A DNA stretch of 37,484 nucleotides, taken from contig JARGPA010000008.1 of NCBI GenBank assembly GCA_029213305.1, forward strand, positions 1 to 37,484, in the 5' to 3' direction. The notes beneath the pieces were generated by a model. It was given only the letters and a program-made list of their open reading frames with translations, was not told where the DNA came from and did not search any database. Positions 24,935 to 32,653 of this stretch are shown here, in pieces. This DNA is from Phycisphaerales bacterium. Lineage in GTDB: Bacteria > Planctomycetota > Phycisphaerae > Phycisphaerales > UBA1924. Made by a program: the position numbers and the translations under genes. Position 1 is the stretch's first letter; each line of letters starts with the position of its first letter.

Positions 24935-24940
24935 TATAAT
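24935..24940 (+). promoter_or_regulatory. Consensus -10 box of the GAF-domain gene (apparently leaderless)
   Basis: A perfect TATAAT ends five bases before the ATG at 24946, with no Shine-Dalgarno between. It is the best single example of the leaderless arrangement in the window. Confidence 0.65.
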
Positions 24941-24945
24941 TCCCA

Positions 24946-25440
24946 ATGCCTACATACGAAAGAGATTACAGATCTGTCGCTCTCGCGCTTCAAGGAGTTT
25001 CTGGAAATCGACATCGTCGAATGAATGAGTTCTGTGATGTGATTTGGAGATTTTTCAAAGACCACGGCGTGTCATGGGTTGGGTTTTATGAAAAAGATCC
25101 GAATGAGGAACAGATGATCCTTGGACCATCAAGAGACAAACCCGCATGTTCTCCGATTGAACTCCGAGGCGCTTGTGGGATGAGCTGGGAACGAAAACGG
25201 CCTTTGATTGTCAACGATGTGCATAATCTTGGAGAACACTACATTGCGTGTGATCCCAAGGATCGTTCAGAGATTGTTATCCCGCTCTTTAATGATGATG
25301 GATCAACCTATGGCGTCCTCGACATTGACTCATTCGATCGTAATGCGTTCAACGATCATGATCTGCTCGAACTGAGAAGGTTGCTCGAGTCTACTGCGAT
25401 TAGTTGGCCTGCGCCGCATTTGCCTGCATTGGTGTATTAA
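24946..25440 (+). CDS. msrC: Free methionine-R-sulfoxide reductase-like GAF protein
   Basis: A 164-residue single GAF domain. It has the fRMsr pattern: VSWVGFYEKD, MILGPSRDKPAC (Cys68), GACG (Cys77), VNDVHN, YIACD (Cys102), SEIVIPLF and YGVLDIDS. The three Cys match the catalytic and resolving set of E. coli fRMsr (Cys84, Cys94, Cys118); the outer pair has the same 34-residue separation. The enzyme reduces free L-methionine-R-sulfoxide with thioredoxin, repairing oxidised methionine. Together with katA it adds to oxidative-stress functions, though the two are not linked in one operon. Its TAA overlaps the converging stop of the pseudouridine synthase gene. Confidence 0.85.
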   Translation: MPTYERDYRSVALALQGVSGNRHRRMNEFCDVIWRFFKDHGVSWVGFYEKDPNEEQMILGPSRDKPACSPIELRGACGMSWERKRPLIVNDVHNLGEHYIACDPKDRSEIVIPLFNDDGSTYGVLDIDSFDRNAFNDHDLLELRRLLESTAISWPAPHLPALVY

Positions 25441-26219
25441 AACGGGATTGGCGAGTTAAACGTCATTTGTTTACCACTCACAGGATGGAAAATCGTCAAC
25501 ATTGATGCATGAAGCATCAATCGGTTTGTGTTGTCCGATGAGTAGAGTTCATCTCCCACGATTGGCATTCCTAATCCTTTTGTTTCTTCAGGATCGTTCA
25601 TTCCCATCTCCCCCACAGTTGCAATAAGTGGATGAGCAGCATGAACTCGTAGTTGATGGGTTCGTCCTGTGTGTGGAACAAACTCAACCCGTGTGATTGG
25701 TTTTGAATCGAGCTCTTCTCTTGCGAGCACTTTGTAGTGCGTCGTTGAGGGTTTCCCTTGGATGTAGTCAACAAGCATCAAAGGCCGAACATCCATGTCT
25801 TTGCGCATTGGACAATGGATTGTTCCCTCGTCACTCTGCAGATGGCCATCAAGGAGTGCAATGTAGCGCTTTTGGACTTTCCGTTGCTCAAACTGTCGCG
25901 ATAAGTTCCGATGAGTATTCGCATCGAGCGTGAGAATCATGACCCCAGAGGTTGATTGATCGAGTCGATGACAAGTCATCGGACCCGTTGCGAGTGGATA
26001 CATATCTTGGATCCGCGATCTTAGACAGTCTTTTTTTTCGGGCGCGATCCCAGGGACTGTGAGTAGACCTGAGGGTTTATCGACAATCACGAAATGCTCA
26101 TCTTCGTGAATAATCTCCGGATTCCCGGATGGAGGGCAATAAGCAACCTCGGTTGAAGGCTTGATATTCACCCTACGGATTGGGAGTGAATCGGGTTGTT
26201 GAGACCTAGAATCATTCAT
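25437..26219 (-). CDS. RluA-family pseudouridine synthase
   Basis: 260 residues from the ATG at 26219 (a longer frame to 26342 adds a hydrophobic stretch over the neighbour's leader and is rejected). RluA-family motifs are DEHFVIVDKPSGLLTVPG, the catalytic CHRLDQSTSGVMIL (Asp in HRLD), QKRYIALLDG and HTGRTHQLRVHAA. It isomerises specific uridines in rRNA or tRNA to pseudouridine. There is no S4 domain in the short N-terminal region, which fits RluA/TruC-like enzymes rather than RluC/D; the target is not clear. TACACT lies eight bases before the ATG, another possible near-leaderless start. The gene is divergent from the beta-propeller gene with only 34 bases between starts. Confidence 0.9.
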   Translation of the reverse strand: MNDSRSQQPDSLPIRRVNIKPSTEVAYCPPSGNPEIIHEDEHFVIVDKPSGLLTVPGIAPEKKDCLRSRIQDMYPLATGPMTCHRLDQSTSGVMILTLDANTHRNLSRQFEQRKVQKRYIALLDGHLQSDEGTIHCPMRKDMDVRPLMLVDYIQGKPSTTHYKVLAREELDSKPITRVEFVPHTGRTHQLRVHAAHPLIATVGEMGMNDPEETKGLGMPIVGDELYSSDNTNRLMLHASMLTIFHPVSGKQMTFNSPIPF

Positions 26220-26253
26220 GAAGTTAGAGTGTAGACTCTCAAGGAGGAACCAG

Positions 26254-27621
26254 ATGAAAACTACCAAGAATGTAATCGCGATGTGTACTCTCGGACTTGT
26301 CTCAGGACTCGCATGGGCAAATGGAACTATACATTCCGTCAATACCGATACGAACCCAAACCCAAATCCGCAATGGGATGATCAATGGCCTGCGCTTGAG
26401 GCAAACTTCTTCTCGAACTACCTTCAACTCACATCTGAGCAAAAATACATCAAGGCCGGCGAGAGCTACCTCTCCCCCGACGGTCGGATGGTGATCTTCC
26501 AAGCGATCGAAATCCCTGAAGCAGATCAAGAAGCGCTTCCTCATTACTCCATGTATGTTGCAACGCTCAATCGCGATGATGATGGAAATATCATCGGACT
26601 GAATCAAGCAGGACTTGTTTCACAACTTGGATCTGCGAATACCTGTGGATGGTTCCACCCTACCGATCCAATGAAGATTCTCTTTGGGACGACTTTAGTT
26701 GCACCCGCCGGGGAAGATGTCGCAGGATTCCAACGCAAGTCATCCAAATACTCTTGGCAGTTCCCGATCGAGATGGACATCATGATCGGGAATCTGAGCA
26801 TGACATATGCACTTTCAGATGACGCAGAAAAACGAGCGAAACAACTGCTTGAATCAGATAAAAGTGAAACTCCTGATATTTCATTAGACGACATTGTTTC
26901 GATCCCAACATTGAACGACGAAGCGCCAGTCTGGAAACGCGATGGGTACGACGCAGAGGGCTCTTGGTCCCCAGACGGGCGCTACATTCTTTACACTCGT
27001 CTCGAACCAGGTCACAACAACGGAGACATCTGGATTTATGACTCAGAGGATGGGTCGCAAACTCCATTGGTGACTGCGGACGGATACGATGGCGGCCCGT
27101 TCTTCTCTCCTGATGGGCGCTCGATTTGTTATCGATCCGATCGTCGCGGCGACAACCTACTCCAAGTGTATGTTTCTCATCTCAAGTTTGACGAGAACAA
27201 CAAAGTCGTTGGCGTAGAGAAAGAAATTCAGTTAACTGACAATGAGCATGTAAACTGGTGTCCGTTCTATACCCCCGATGGGAAATACTTGTTTTATGCA
27301 ACAAGTGAGATCAGTCACGGCAACTATGAAGTCTTCGCGATTGACGCGACAGGCGCACATCCACTCGATGAAACCCCACGAATGCGCATTACTAATGCAA
27401 AGGGATTCGACGGATTACCAGCATTTAGCGCCGACGGCGAATGGATGATCTGGACTGCTCAACGCGGCGCTTCGCGCGACGGCGAAGAGCGTCCGAGCAG
27501 TCAGTTATGGATGGCAAAGGTCAATCTCGAAGGGATCGATGCTGCGTATCAATCTGCTCGTCGTGAAATGATCGAGAAAAAAGAAGCTCTTGAGTTTGAA
27601 AACTATTCACCAGAGGATTGA
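26254..27621 (+). CDS. Secreted TolB-like beta-propeller (PD40 repeat) protein
   Basis: 455 residues from the ATG at 26254, with AAGGAGGA (26241-26248) five bases upstream and a signal peptide (cleavage near AWAN, residue 23). Several WD40-like PD40 repeats show the S-P-D-G-R signature: YLSPDGRMVIFQA, SWSPDGRYILYTR, FFSPDGRSICYRSD, FYTPDGKYLFYAT and FSADGEWMIWTA. They form a beta-propeller like the C-terminal part of TolB. No peptidase domain follows, so it is probably a periplasmic binding or scaffold protein; its ligand is unknown. The hydrolase gene follows after 26 nt, suggesting an operon with it and the next gene. Confidence 0.86.
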   Translation: MKTTKNVIAMCTLGLVSGLAWANGTIHSVNTDTNPNPNPQWDDQWPALEANFFSNYLQLTSEQKYIKAGESYLSPDGRMVIFQAIEIPEADQEALPHYSMYVATLNRDDDGNIIGLNQAGLVSQLGSANTCGWFHPTDPMKILFGTTLVAPAGEDVAGFQRKSSKYSWQFPIEMDIMIGNLSMTYALSDDAEKRAKQLLESDKSETPDISLDDIVSIPTLNDEAPVWKRDGYDAEGSWSPDGRYILYTRLEPGHNNGDIWIYDSEDGSQTPLVTADGYDGGPFFSPDGRSICYRSDRRGDNLLQVYVSHLKFDENNKVVGVEKEIQLTDNEHVNWCPFYTPDGKYLFYATSEISHGNYEVFAIDATGAHPLDETPRMRITNAKGFDGLPAFSADGEWMIWTAQRGASRDGEERPSSQLWMAKVNLEGIDAAYQSARREMIEKKEALEFENYSPED

Positions 27622-27647
27622 GCGTACTTCGATCGGAGATCACTGGG

Positions 27648-28790
27648 ATGATCGAACCTGAGGACTATGGATACACACAAGTGCAAACAGTTGCACACAT
27701 AGGCGATCCTACGCCCTCTCCCGATCACTCGGTCTTCTGGAAACACTGGTATTCAAGGCTGATTGATGAACAACCAGTCTTAGCACCCCGGACCCAAAGC
27801 GACGAGTCTGACCCAAGCGCTTCACATAGCTTTGTTTCTGTCGGCGGAGTCCATATCGGATGCACGCTTGTTCTTCCCAGTGATAATCGTCCAGTTCGTG
27901 CGTCATTGGTCACTGCACATGGGTACACGCATTCCACAACACTCGAAGACGCTCGCAAACAATGGCAACCCATCGCGGATCGCGGCGTTGCAGTATTAAT
28001 TATTCGACTCAGAGGATACCCCGGATCGCAGATCGGTATCGGAGAACAGACTTCTCCAGACCAACTTGGCGCAGGTTGGATCGCGAGGGGGTTCAACAAA
28101 GAATCACACGAGGATTGGATTCTTCCTAACGCGGTCGCGGATGTCTGCAACGCGTGTAGAGTCATGCGTAACGCACTGCTTCATCGAGATACTGATACTT
28201 CCATCACTGTTGCAGATGATATTGATCATCCGGGGGTTTATCTCTCAGGGAGATCACTCGGAGGCGGGATCGCAACAATTGCAGCTGCTCAACTCATTGG
28301 AAAACTCTCTGGAGAATCTATTATTGATCGACTCTCGATTGCACTGCCTTCTCTTGGAGACTGGAACTGGAGACTTGCACAACAGCCTTCAGGAACAACC
28401 TTAGACATACAGAAAGTGCTCACTCATCATGAGGACAAACGAGTTGAACTGATCAATCGATTGCGACTTTGTGATGCCGTAGTGCACGGCCGAAAAGTTC
28501 GAGTTCCGACATTAGGGATGCTCGCGAAGAAAGATGATGTTGCTCCTGCGCCGAGTGCTGCGGGGGTGTTTAACTCGATCGAAGCAGACCCAGGAAGAAA
28601 ATGGAGATTCGTTGTACCCTTTGGTCACTTCGAAGGCGGGATCGCAAATGCACGAAGACATGCACTCTTTGAGCGAGTAATGTGCGATTTTTTCGATCCA
28701 ACACAACTTCCAATCGAATCAATGTCCGCATGGGAACCTTACCTACATTCGGGCGCACCATCATCGAACAACCTTACTAACAAAGAGTAG
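27648..28790 (+). CDS. Alpha/beta hydrolase, acetyl-xylan-esterase-like
   Basis: 380 residues from the ATG at 27648, with GGAG (27635-27638) nine bases upstream. A TTG ten codons earlier overlaps the previous stop but lacks a proper ribosome site. Alpha/beta-hydrolase features are VTAHGYTHSTTLEDARKQW (oxyanion region), RLRGYPGSQIG, the nucleophile elbow GRSLGGGIA (Ser), a KKDDVAPAPSA acid loop and the PFGHFEGG catalytic His. The RLRGYPGSQ block and overall order resemble cephalosporin C deacetylase / acetyl xylan esterases. There is no signal peptide, so it is probably cytoplasmic. The substrate is unknown, probably an ester. Confidence 0.8.
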   Translation: MIEPEDYGYTQVQTVAHIGDPTPSPDHSVFWKHWYSRLIDEQPVLAPRTQSDESDPSASHSFVSVGGVHIGCTLVLPSDNRPVRASLVTAHGYTHSTTLEDARKQWQPIADRGVAVLIIRLRGYPGSQIGIGEQTSPDQLGAGWIARGFNKESHEDWILPNAVADVCNACRVMRNALLHRDTDTSITVADDIDHPGVYLSGRSLGGGIATIAAAQLIGKLSGESIIDRLSIALPSLGDWNWRLAQQPSGTTLDIQKVLTHHEDKRVELINRLRLCDAVVHGRKVRVPTLGMLAKKDDVAPAPSAAGVFNSIEADPGRKWRFVVPFGHFEGGIANARRHALFERVMCDFFDPTQLPIESMSAWEPYLHSGAPSSNNLTNKE

Positions 28791-28802
28791 TGAGAACACA
28801 CA

Positions 28803-29762
28803 ATGAGTACGAAACTACGAACAATTGATACACTGATGACCGGGTTGATTGATTACGCAGGGTTGTTCCCGCCGAGCAAACTCCCGATGAAAACTGCAGT
28901 AGAGAACTATGCGAAATACCTTCGCAGCGAACACGAGCAGTTTCTCTCTCGATTCATCTGTACTTCTGCAAGACTCGAAGAGTTGAGCAAGGAAGGCGCG
29001 ATGTTGATGCCTGGGACATACGCGACGAGCGGGTATCGCGAGAACGCGGACATGCAAGATCCTTGGCAAATCTCTGCGGTCATCGTCGGCGATCTCAACG
29101 AAAACCTTGACGCGATTTATGCGTTCAACGAGAAACACGACAAAGAAGAAAACGGACTCGCGATGGTTGATGTCATTGAGATGAGAATCTCAGAACCGAG
29201 TGATGTTGATGTTGCGATGGATGTTTTGCCGGCCATGATTGCTCCTGCGTTTGAGATACCAAAGAGTGCAATCTTCGATGGAGATCCACGCGGATTCATC
29301 GCCGCTCTTGCAGGGAACCAAGCGATCGCAAAGATCAGGTGCGGCGGTGTCACTCCTGATCTCTTCCCCAAAAGTGAAGACATCGCAAGGTTTATGCTCG
29401 CGTGCAACGCGGCGGATGTTCCGTTTAAAGCAACTGCAGGATTGCATCACCCGATCCGATCTGAGCACCCATTAACATACGAACCTGATGCCCCCAGAGG
29501 CACAATGCATGGTTTCATTAATGTGTTTCTTGCGAGTGCTTTTGTACGATCAATCAAAGACTTCGATCTTGAAACAACAATCGCAGTTCTCAACGAGACT
29601 GATCCCAAAGCGTTCGTGTTTAACGATGAATCTGTCAGTTGGAATGGAATCACGATCCCTGTTGCGAAACTCGCACAGGTGCGTGAGGGTTTCGCGATGA
29701 GTTATGGGAGTTGCTCCTTTGTAGAGCCTTGCGATGATCTTGCTGCGATTGGATTGCTCTAG
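28803..29762 (+). CDS. Conserved protein of unknown function
   Basis: 319 residues, no signal peptide or membrane helix. I recognise conserved-looking blocks but not a named domain: LIDYAGLFPPSKLPM near the N-terminus, FICTSARLEEL, AKIRCGGVTPDLFPKSEDIARF, PFKATAGLHHPI and MHGFINVFLASAF. The alternation of hydrophobic strands with K-I-R and K-A-T-A-G-L-H motifs is compatible with a TIM-barrel-like enzyme whose Lys, His and Arg residues line the active site; this is inference. It starts 12 nt after the hydrolase stop, so it is probably cotranscribed and may act on the same pathway. It converges with the FIST gene 23 nt away. Confidence 0.75.
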   Translation: MSTKLRTIDTLMTGLIDYAGLFPPSKLPMKTAVENYAKYLRSEHEQFLSRFICTSARLEELSKEGAMLMPGTYATSGYRENADMQDPWQISAVIVGDLNENLDAIYAFNEKHDKEENGLAMVDVIEMRISEPSDVDVAMDVLPAMIAPAFEIPKSAIFDGDPRGFIAALAGNQAIAKIRCGGVTPDLFPKSEDIARFMLACNAADVPFKATAGLHHPIRSEHPLTYEPDAPRGTMHGFINVFLASAFVRSIKDFDLETTIAVLNETDPKAFVFNDESVSWNGITIPVAKLAQVREGFAMSYGSCSFVEPCDDLAAIGLL

Positions 29763-29785
29763 CTTACCGATCAAGTTCTTCTTGA

Positions 29786-31093
29786 TTATTCAGGTTGTCT
29801 GAATAGCGCAACGACAGCAGTATGTCCGTGCTGGAAGATTTGATTGTCTACTGGACCGATTTCTCCACTTGCAAAGAAACCACTTACTGGGATTCCTGCG
29901 TTAGGATCTACTTCGGTTCCCGACTTTGCGAGTGTTGCTCCATCGGGCGCTTTGTCGAATGCATGATGTATCGCATTTGCGTCGTGGCCGTGATCTCCAA
30001 AGAACTGACTGCCCCTGCTTGTGCAGGATATTAACAATGCTCCTGCAGGTTTGGAATACAATCGTTGTCCATCGAGCAACAAAGAAAGATCCTCACGAGC
30101 GGTCTGATCATCGTGGAGATGCAGTTGGATTGTTTGTCCTGCGTGGATCAGATCTGCAACTGCGACGGCTCCTGAGGTTTCATCGCCACCCATGATGTTG
30201 CGGATGAGAAAGTCTCCTCGTCCAAAGTGTGATTTACTCTCATTGATGACGCGCCCCATGACGAGCCCGTTCCCGAGGAGTTGCTTGTCGTTCTCATTTA
30301 GTCCTTGAACGACTCCTCGGATCGCATCGACTGCGTTTGCGCCTGCGAGTTCCAGGATTAGATTCCCTCTTGCTTTAGTGATCACCATTGGTTGTCCGAT
30401 CGGGCGACATCCTTGTGACACAATAGTATCAACTTGGATATTGCCTGACAGGGTGACTCCCATCGCACCTGAGTTGCGGATCTCGCCGTCGAGGAGCAGC
30501 GTGTTTGTATTTGCTTTAGTACCTGCAGAGGCCATCCCCCCGATGATGGTACCGATCGAATCGACCCTTCCCGAGTCTGAGACGACTTGCACGCGAGATG
30601 CAGAAAGTGCAGGAATGAGTTTCACGAGAGGTACAGAGAACGGGTCCGCGAAGAAAAATGCCGCCTTCATATCTTGGGTTGCGCCGATTCGATCTGCGAG
30701 CCCAGCAGCTCGTTCTTCCACAGAATCTCTCGGCGAGAGATGATCGATCCAGAAAGGTTTGATCCCAACCCCAGGGAATCTACATGCGATTACACTTAAT
30801 CCTGGTCCATCTTCAATCTCAGTTGATCCTGAGACAACTCCCGATGCAGTAATCCCCAACATATGTTCTGAACCGAGTCGATCACGAAGAGTGTCCGCGA
30901 TCATCCCCATTCTTCTTGAATGATGAATCGTTGCAAAAACCATCAGCAAACTGGGTGCGGATTCCATCTGTTGCTTTATTCGATCCGCGACTTGCAATGC
31001 TGCATCGATTGGATCTTCGCGCGTTGATAGCGCAGTAACCAGTTTGATGGATCCATCGTCCTGCATTGATTGTTCGTTAGTTTGTTCTTCCAT
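29786..31093 (-). CDS. FIST-domain protein (FIST N and C)
   Basis: A 435-residue soluble protein. The N-terminal FIST domain (about 20-230) includes SLLMVFATIHHSRRMGMIAD, MLGITASGVVSGSTEIEDGPGLSVIA, and SIGTIIGGMASAGTKANTNTLLLDGEIRNSGAMGVTLSG. The FIST_C domain (about 235-430) includes NGLVMGRVIN, GRGDFLIRNIMG, GALLISCTSRGSQFFGDHGHD and VSGFFASGEIGPV. FIST domains are thought to sense small ligands such as amino acids, and usually sit next to kinase or chemotaxis domains; this one is standalone. Its ATG shares one base with the stop of the upstream secreted protein gene (TAATG), so the two are translationally coupled. No signal peptide is present. Confidence 0.9.
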   Translation of the reverse strand: MEEQTNEQSMQDDGSIKLVTALSTREDPIDAALQVADRIKQQMESAPSLLMVFATIHHSRRMGMIADTLRDRLGSEHMLGITASGVVSGSTEIEDGPGLSVIACRFPGVGIKPFWIDHLSPRDSVEERAAGLADRIGATQDMKAAFFFADPFSVPLVKLIPALSASRVQVVSDSGRVDSIGTIIGGMASAGTKANTNTLLLDGEIRNSGAMGVTLSGNIQVDTIVSQGCRPIGQPMVITKARGNLILELAGANAVDAIRGVVQGLNENDKQLLGNGLVMGRVINESKSHFGRGDFLIRNIMGGDETSGAVAVADLIHAGQTIQLHLHDDQTAREDLSLLLDGQRLYSKPAGALLISCTSRGSQFFGDHGHDANAIHHAFDKAPDGATLAKSGTEVDPNAGIPVSGFFASGEIGPVDNQIFQHGHTAVVALFRQPE

Positions 31094-32526
31094 TACTCAG
31101 GCATTGGGTCGATCCGTTCTGGATCGATTACTTTGAGCTTGAGAGACTGGTCTTGCGTAGTCTTTCCAAGAACTCCAACGACTCGGCCGAGCAGATGACG
31201 GAAGTCTTGATCTGCCCTTGGAGCAACATACCCAATGGTTCTGTTTGCGCCTGTTACTGGATCAATTCCTTGAATCCGATAGAGCAAGGGGAGATGCTCT
31301 CCTGTGTAGACGCTGCTGACCATCATTTTGCCCACGATCTGATATGCTCGGCCTTGTTGCCATGCTTCGATATCTCTTGCGAGCTGTTGTGATCGAGCGT
31401 CGTACGCTGCGAGTGTTTGAGCGATTGCTCTGCGTTGATCTCGTGACTCAATTCGAATGTTGAGCCATTCGATTCGCTGATCAAGTGCTCTTGCGAGTGA
31501 TGTGCCACCCTCTGCTTGATCTCGAGTACGAGTAAACTCTGCACGAAGCTCAGAGAGCGCTTCATCAAGCTCTGCTCTTGGGAGTTTGCGTGCATTACTA
31601 AAAGCTGACTCAAGATCTTCAAGCTGTGACGCGGAGATCGAACCATTTGGCGCTGTACGCTGAGTTGATTCCTCATCTGGAGAATTTTCGGAGTTCTCAT
31701 CTGAATCAGTAGGAGCTCGATTAACGATCTCGACAGGTTCAACTTGATTTGCGCGTTCGATCGTTTCAGATTCAGAGTCCATTGGGTCAACCAATGATTG
31801 ATCTACATCGTTCATATCAATTTCATCTTGAGCATCAACTACAGGATCTGCTGGGTCGTCTGTTTGCTGTGGTGCAGGAGTTTCAGGATGAATTGAAGGA
31901 CTCGATGCTGGATCATCTGAGTCGTCGTTGAAGTTTGAGATATCTTCTGAAGTTGCATCGCGAAGTGAGGATGTTTTTATATATGCGACTGGGAGTTCGC
32001 CGTCAGTTCCCTTTGGAGCAACAACACGATATCCAACTACTTCGTCAGAACCGTTCTTCAACACTTCGATCACTTCGAGCGGTGTCCCTGCTTTGATGGG
32101 TGTGTTGTAGAGTCCTTTCCATGACCCTGGGAGACCCAAGAGTAATGATGGAGAGAGTAGCTTTGAGTCCGTCTTGAGTACAACACGGTTGTTCACAGGG
32201 GTGTCGACATCGTTGATAGGAACCAGAGCGCCCACGGATGCTGGGAGGATAACAGTTGTGTACTCCCCTGATTCTCCAGCGGTACTCAAGATTGAGTCTG
32301 CGCTGAGTTTCGCAACAGCGTAAAACACATCCTTATCACCGCAACGGAGTTGAGCGTTGTCGATTGTGACCACTTTGAGCTCGATCCCGTCTTGAGAAGC
32401 GAGCTCAGAGATCATGTTGTCGGATATAGCGCCTGCGTGGAGCATTAACCCCGATGAGTGGCCGGCACAGAGCCCGGTGATCATGAGCGATGAAATGGTG
32501 ATCTGTCGGAAGATATTCTTTGGCAC
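31093..32526 (-). CDS. Secreted SH3-like / coiled-coil protein of unknown function
   Basis: 477 residues with a GTG start at 32526, set by AGGAGG (32538-32533) six bases upstream, and a signal peptide (about 1-26). An N-terminal SH3-like beta domain (about 50-190) contains FYAVAKLSADSILSTAG and PVAYIKTSSL. A strongly acidic Asp/Glu/Ser/Pro linker (about 195-285) leads to a helical, probable coiled-coil region (about 300-390), then a beta segment with YIVGKMMVSSVYTG-like pattern and RIQGIDPVTGANRTIGYVAP. The protein is probably periplasmic or surface-bound and peptidoglycan- or partner-binding by analogy with bacterial SH3 domains; I do not recognise the family. It is divergent from tolC. Confidence 0.75.
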   Translation of the reverse strand: MPKNIFRQITISSLMITGLCAGHSSGLMLHAGAISDNMISELASQDGIELKVVTIDNAQLRCGDKDVFYAVAKLSADSILSTAGESGEYTTVILPASVGALVPINDVDTPVNNRVVLKTDSKLLSPSLLLGLPGSWKGLYNTPIKAGTPLEVIEVLKNGSDEVVGYRVVAPKGTDGELPVAYIKTSSLRDATSEDISNFNDDSDDPASSPSIHPETPAPQQTDDPADPVVDAQDEIDMNDVDQSLVDPMDSESETIERANQVEPVEIVNRAPTDSDENSENSPDEESTQRTAPNGSISASQLEDLESAFSNARKLPRAELDEALSELRAEFTRTRDQAEGGTSLARALDQRIEWLNIRIESRDQRRAIAQTLAAYDARSQQLARDIEAWQQGRAYQIVGKMMVSSVYTGEHLPLLYRIQGIDPVTGANRTIGYVAPRADQDFRHLLGRVVGVLGKTTQDQSLKLKVIDPERIDPMPE

Positions 32527-32641
32527 GGCTAGCCTCCTGGCGCATCTCTAACTGGGTCGCAAATACCCATCCATTGAGTGTACCCAACGATAGCATGTCA
32601 GGTTCTGTTGATCGGGCAACGACTCCACATTCTACCCAACC

Positions 32642-32647
32642 TACCGT
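32642..32647 (+). promoter_or_regulatory. Weak -10-like hexamer before the tolC-like gene
   Basis: TACCGT (3 of 6 to TATAAT) ends six bases before the ATG at 32654, which has no Shine-Dalgarno. The spacing is that of the other putative leaderless starts, but the match is poor. Confidence 0.25.
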
Positions 32648-32653
32648 AGATGT

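Noticed and set aside
26220..26342. Hydrophobic N-terminal extension of the RluA-family enzyme
   Set aside because: It lies over the start of the divergent secreted gene. RluA enzymes are cytosolic, and the family sequence starts after the ATG at 26219.
27618..27647. TTG start of the hydrolase overlapping the propeller stop
   Set aside because: The purine-rich AGAGGA abuts the TTG with almost no spacing, while GGAG is well placed for the ATG at 27648.
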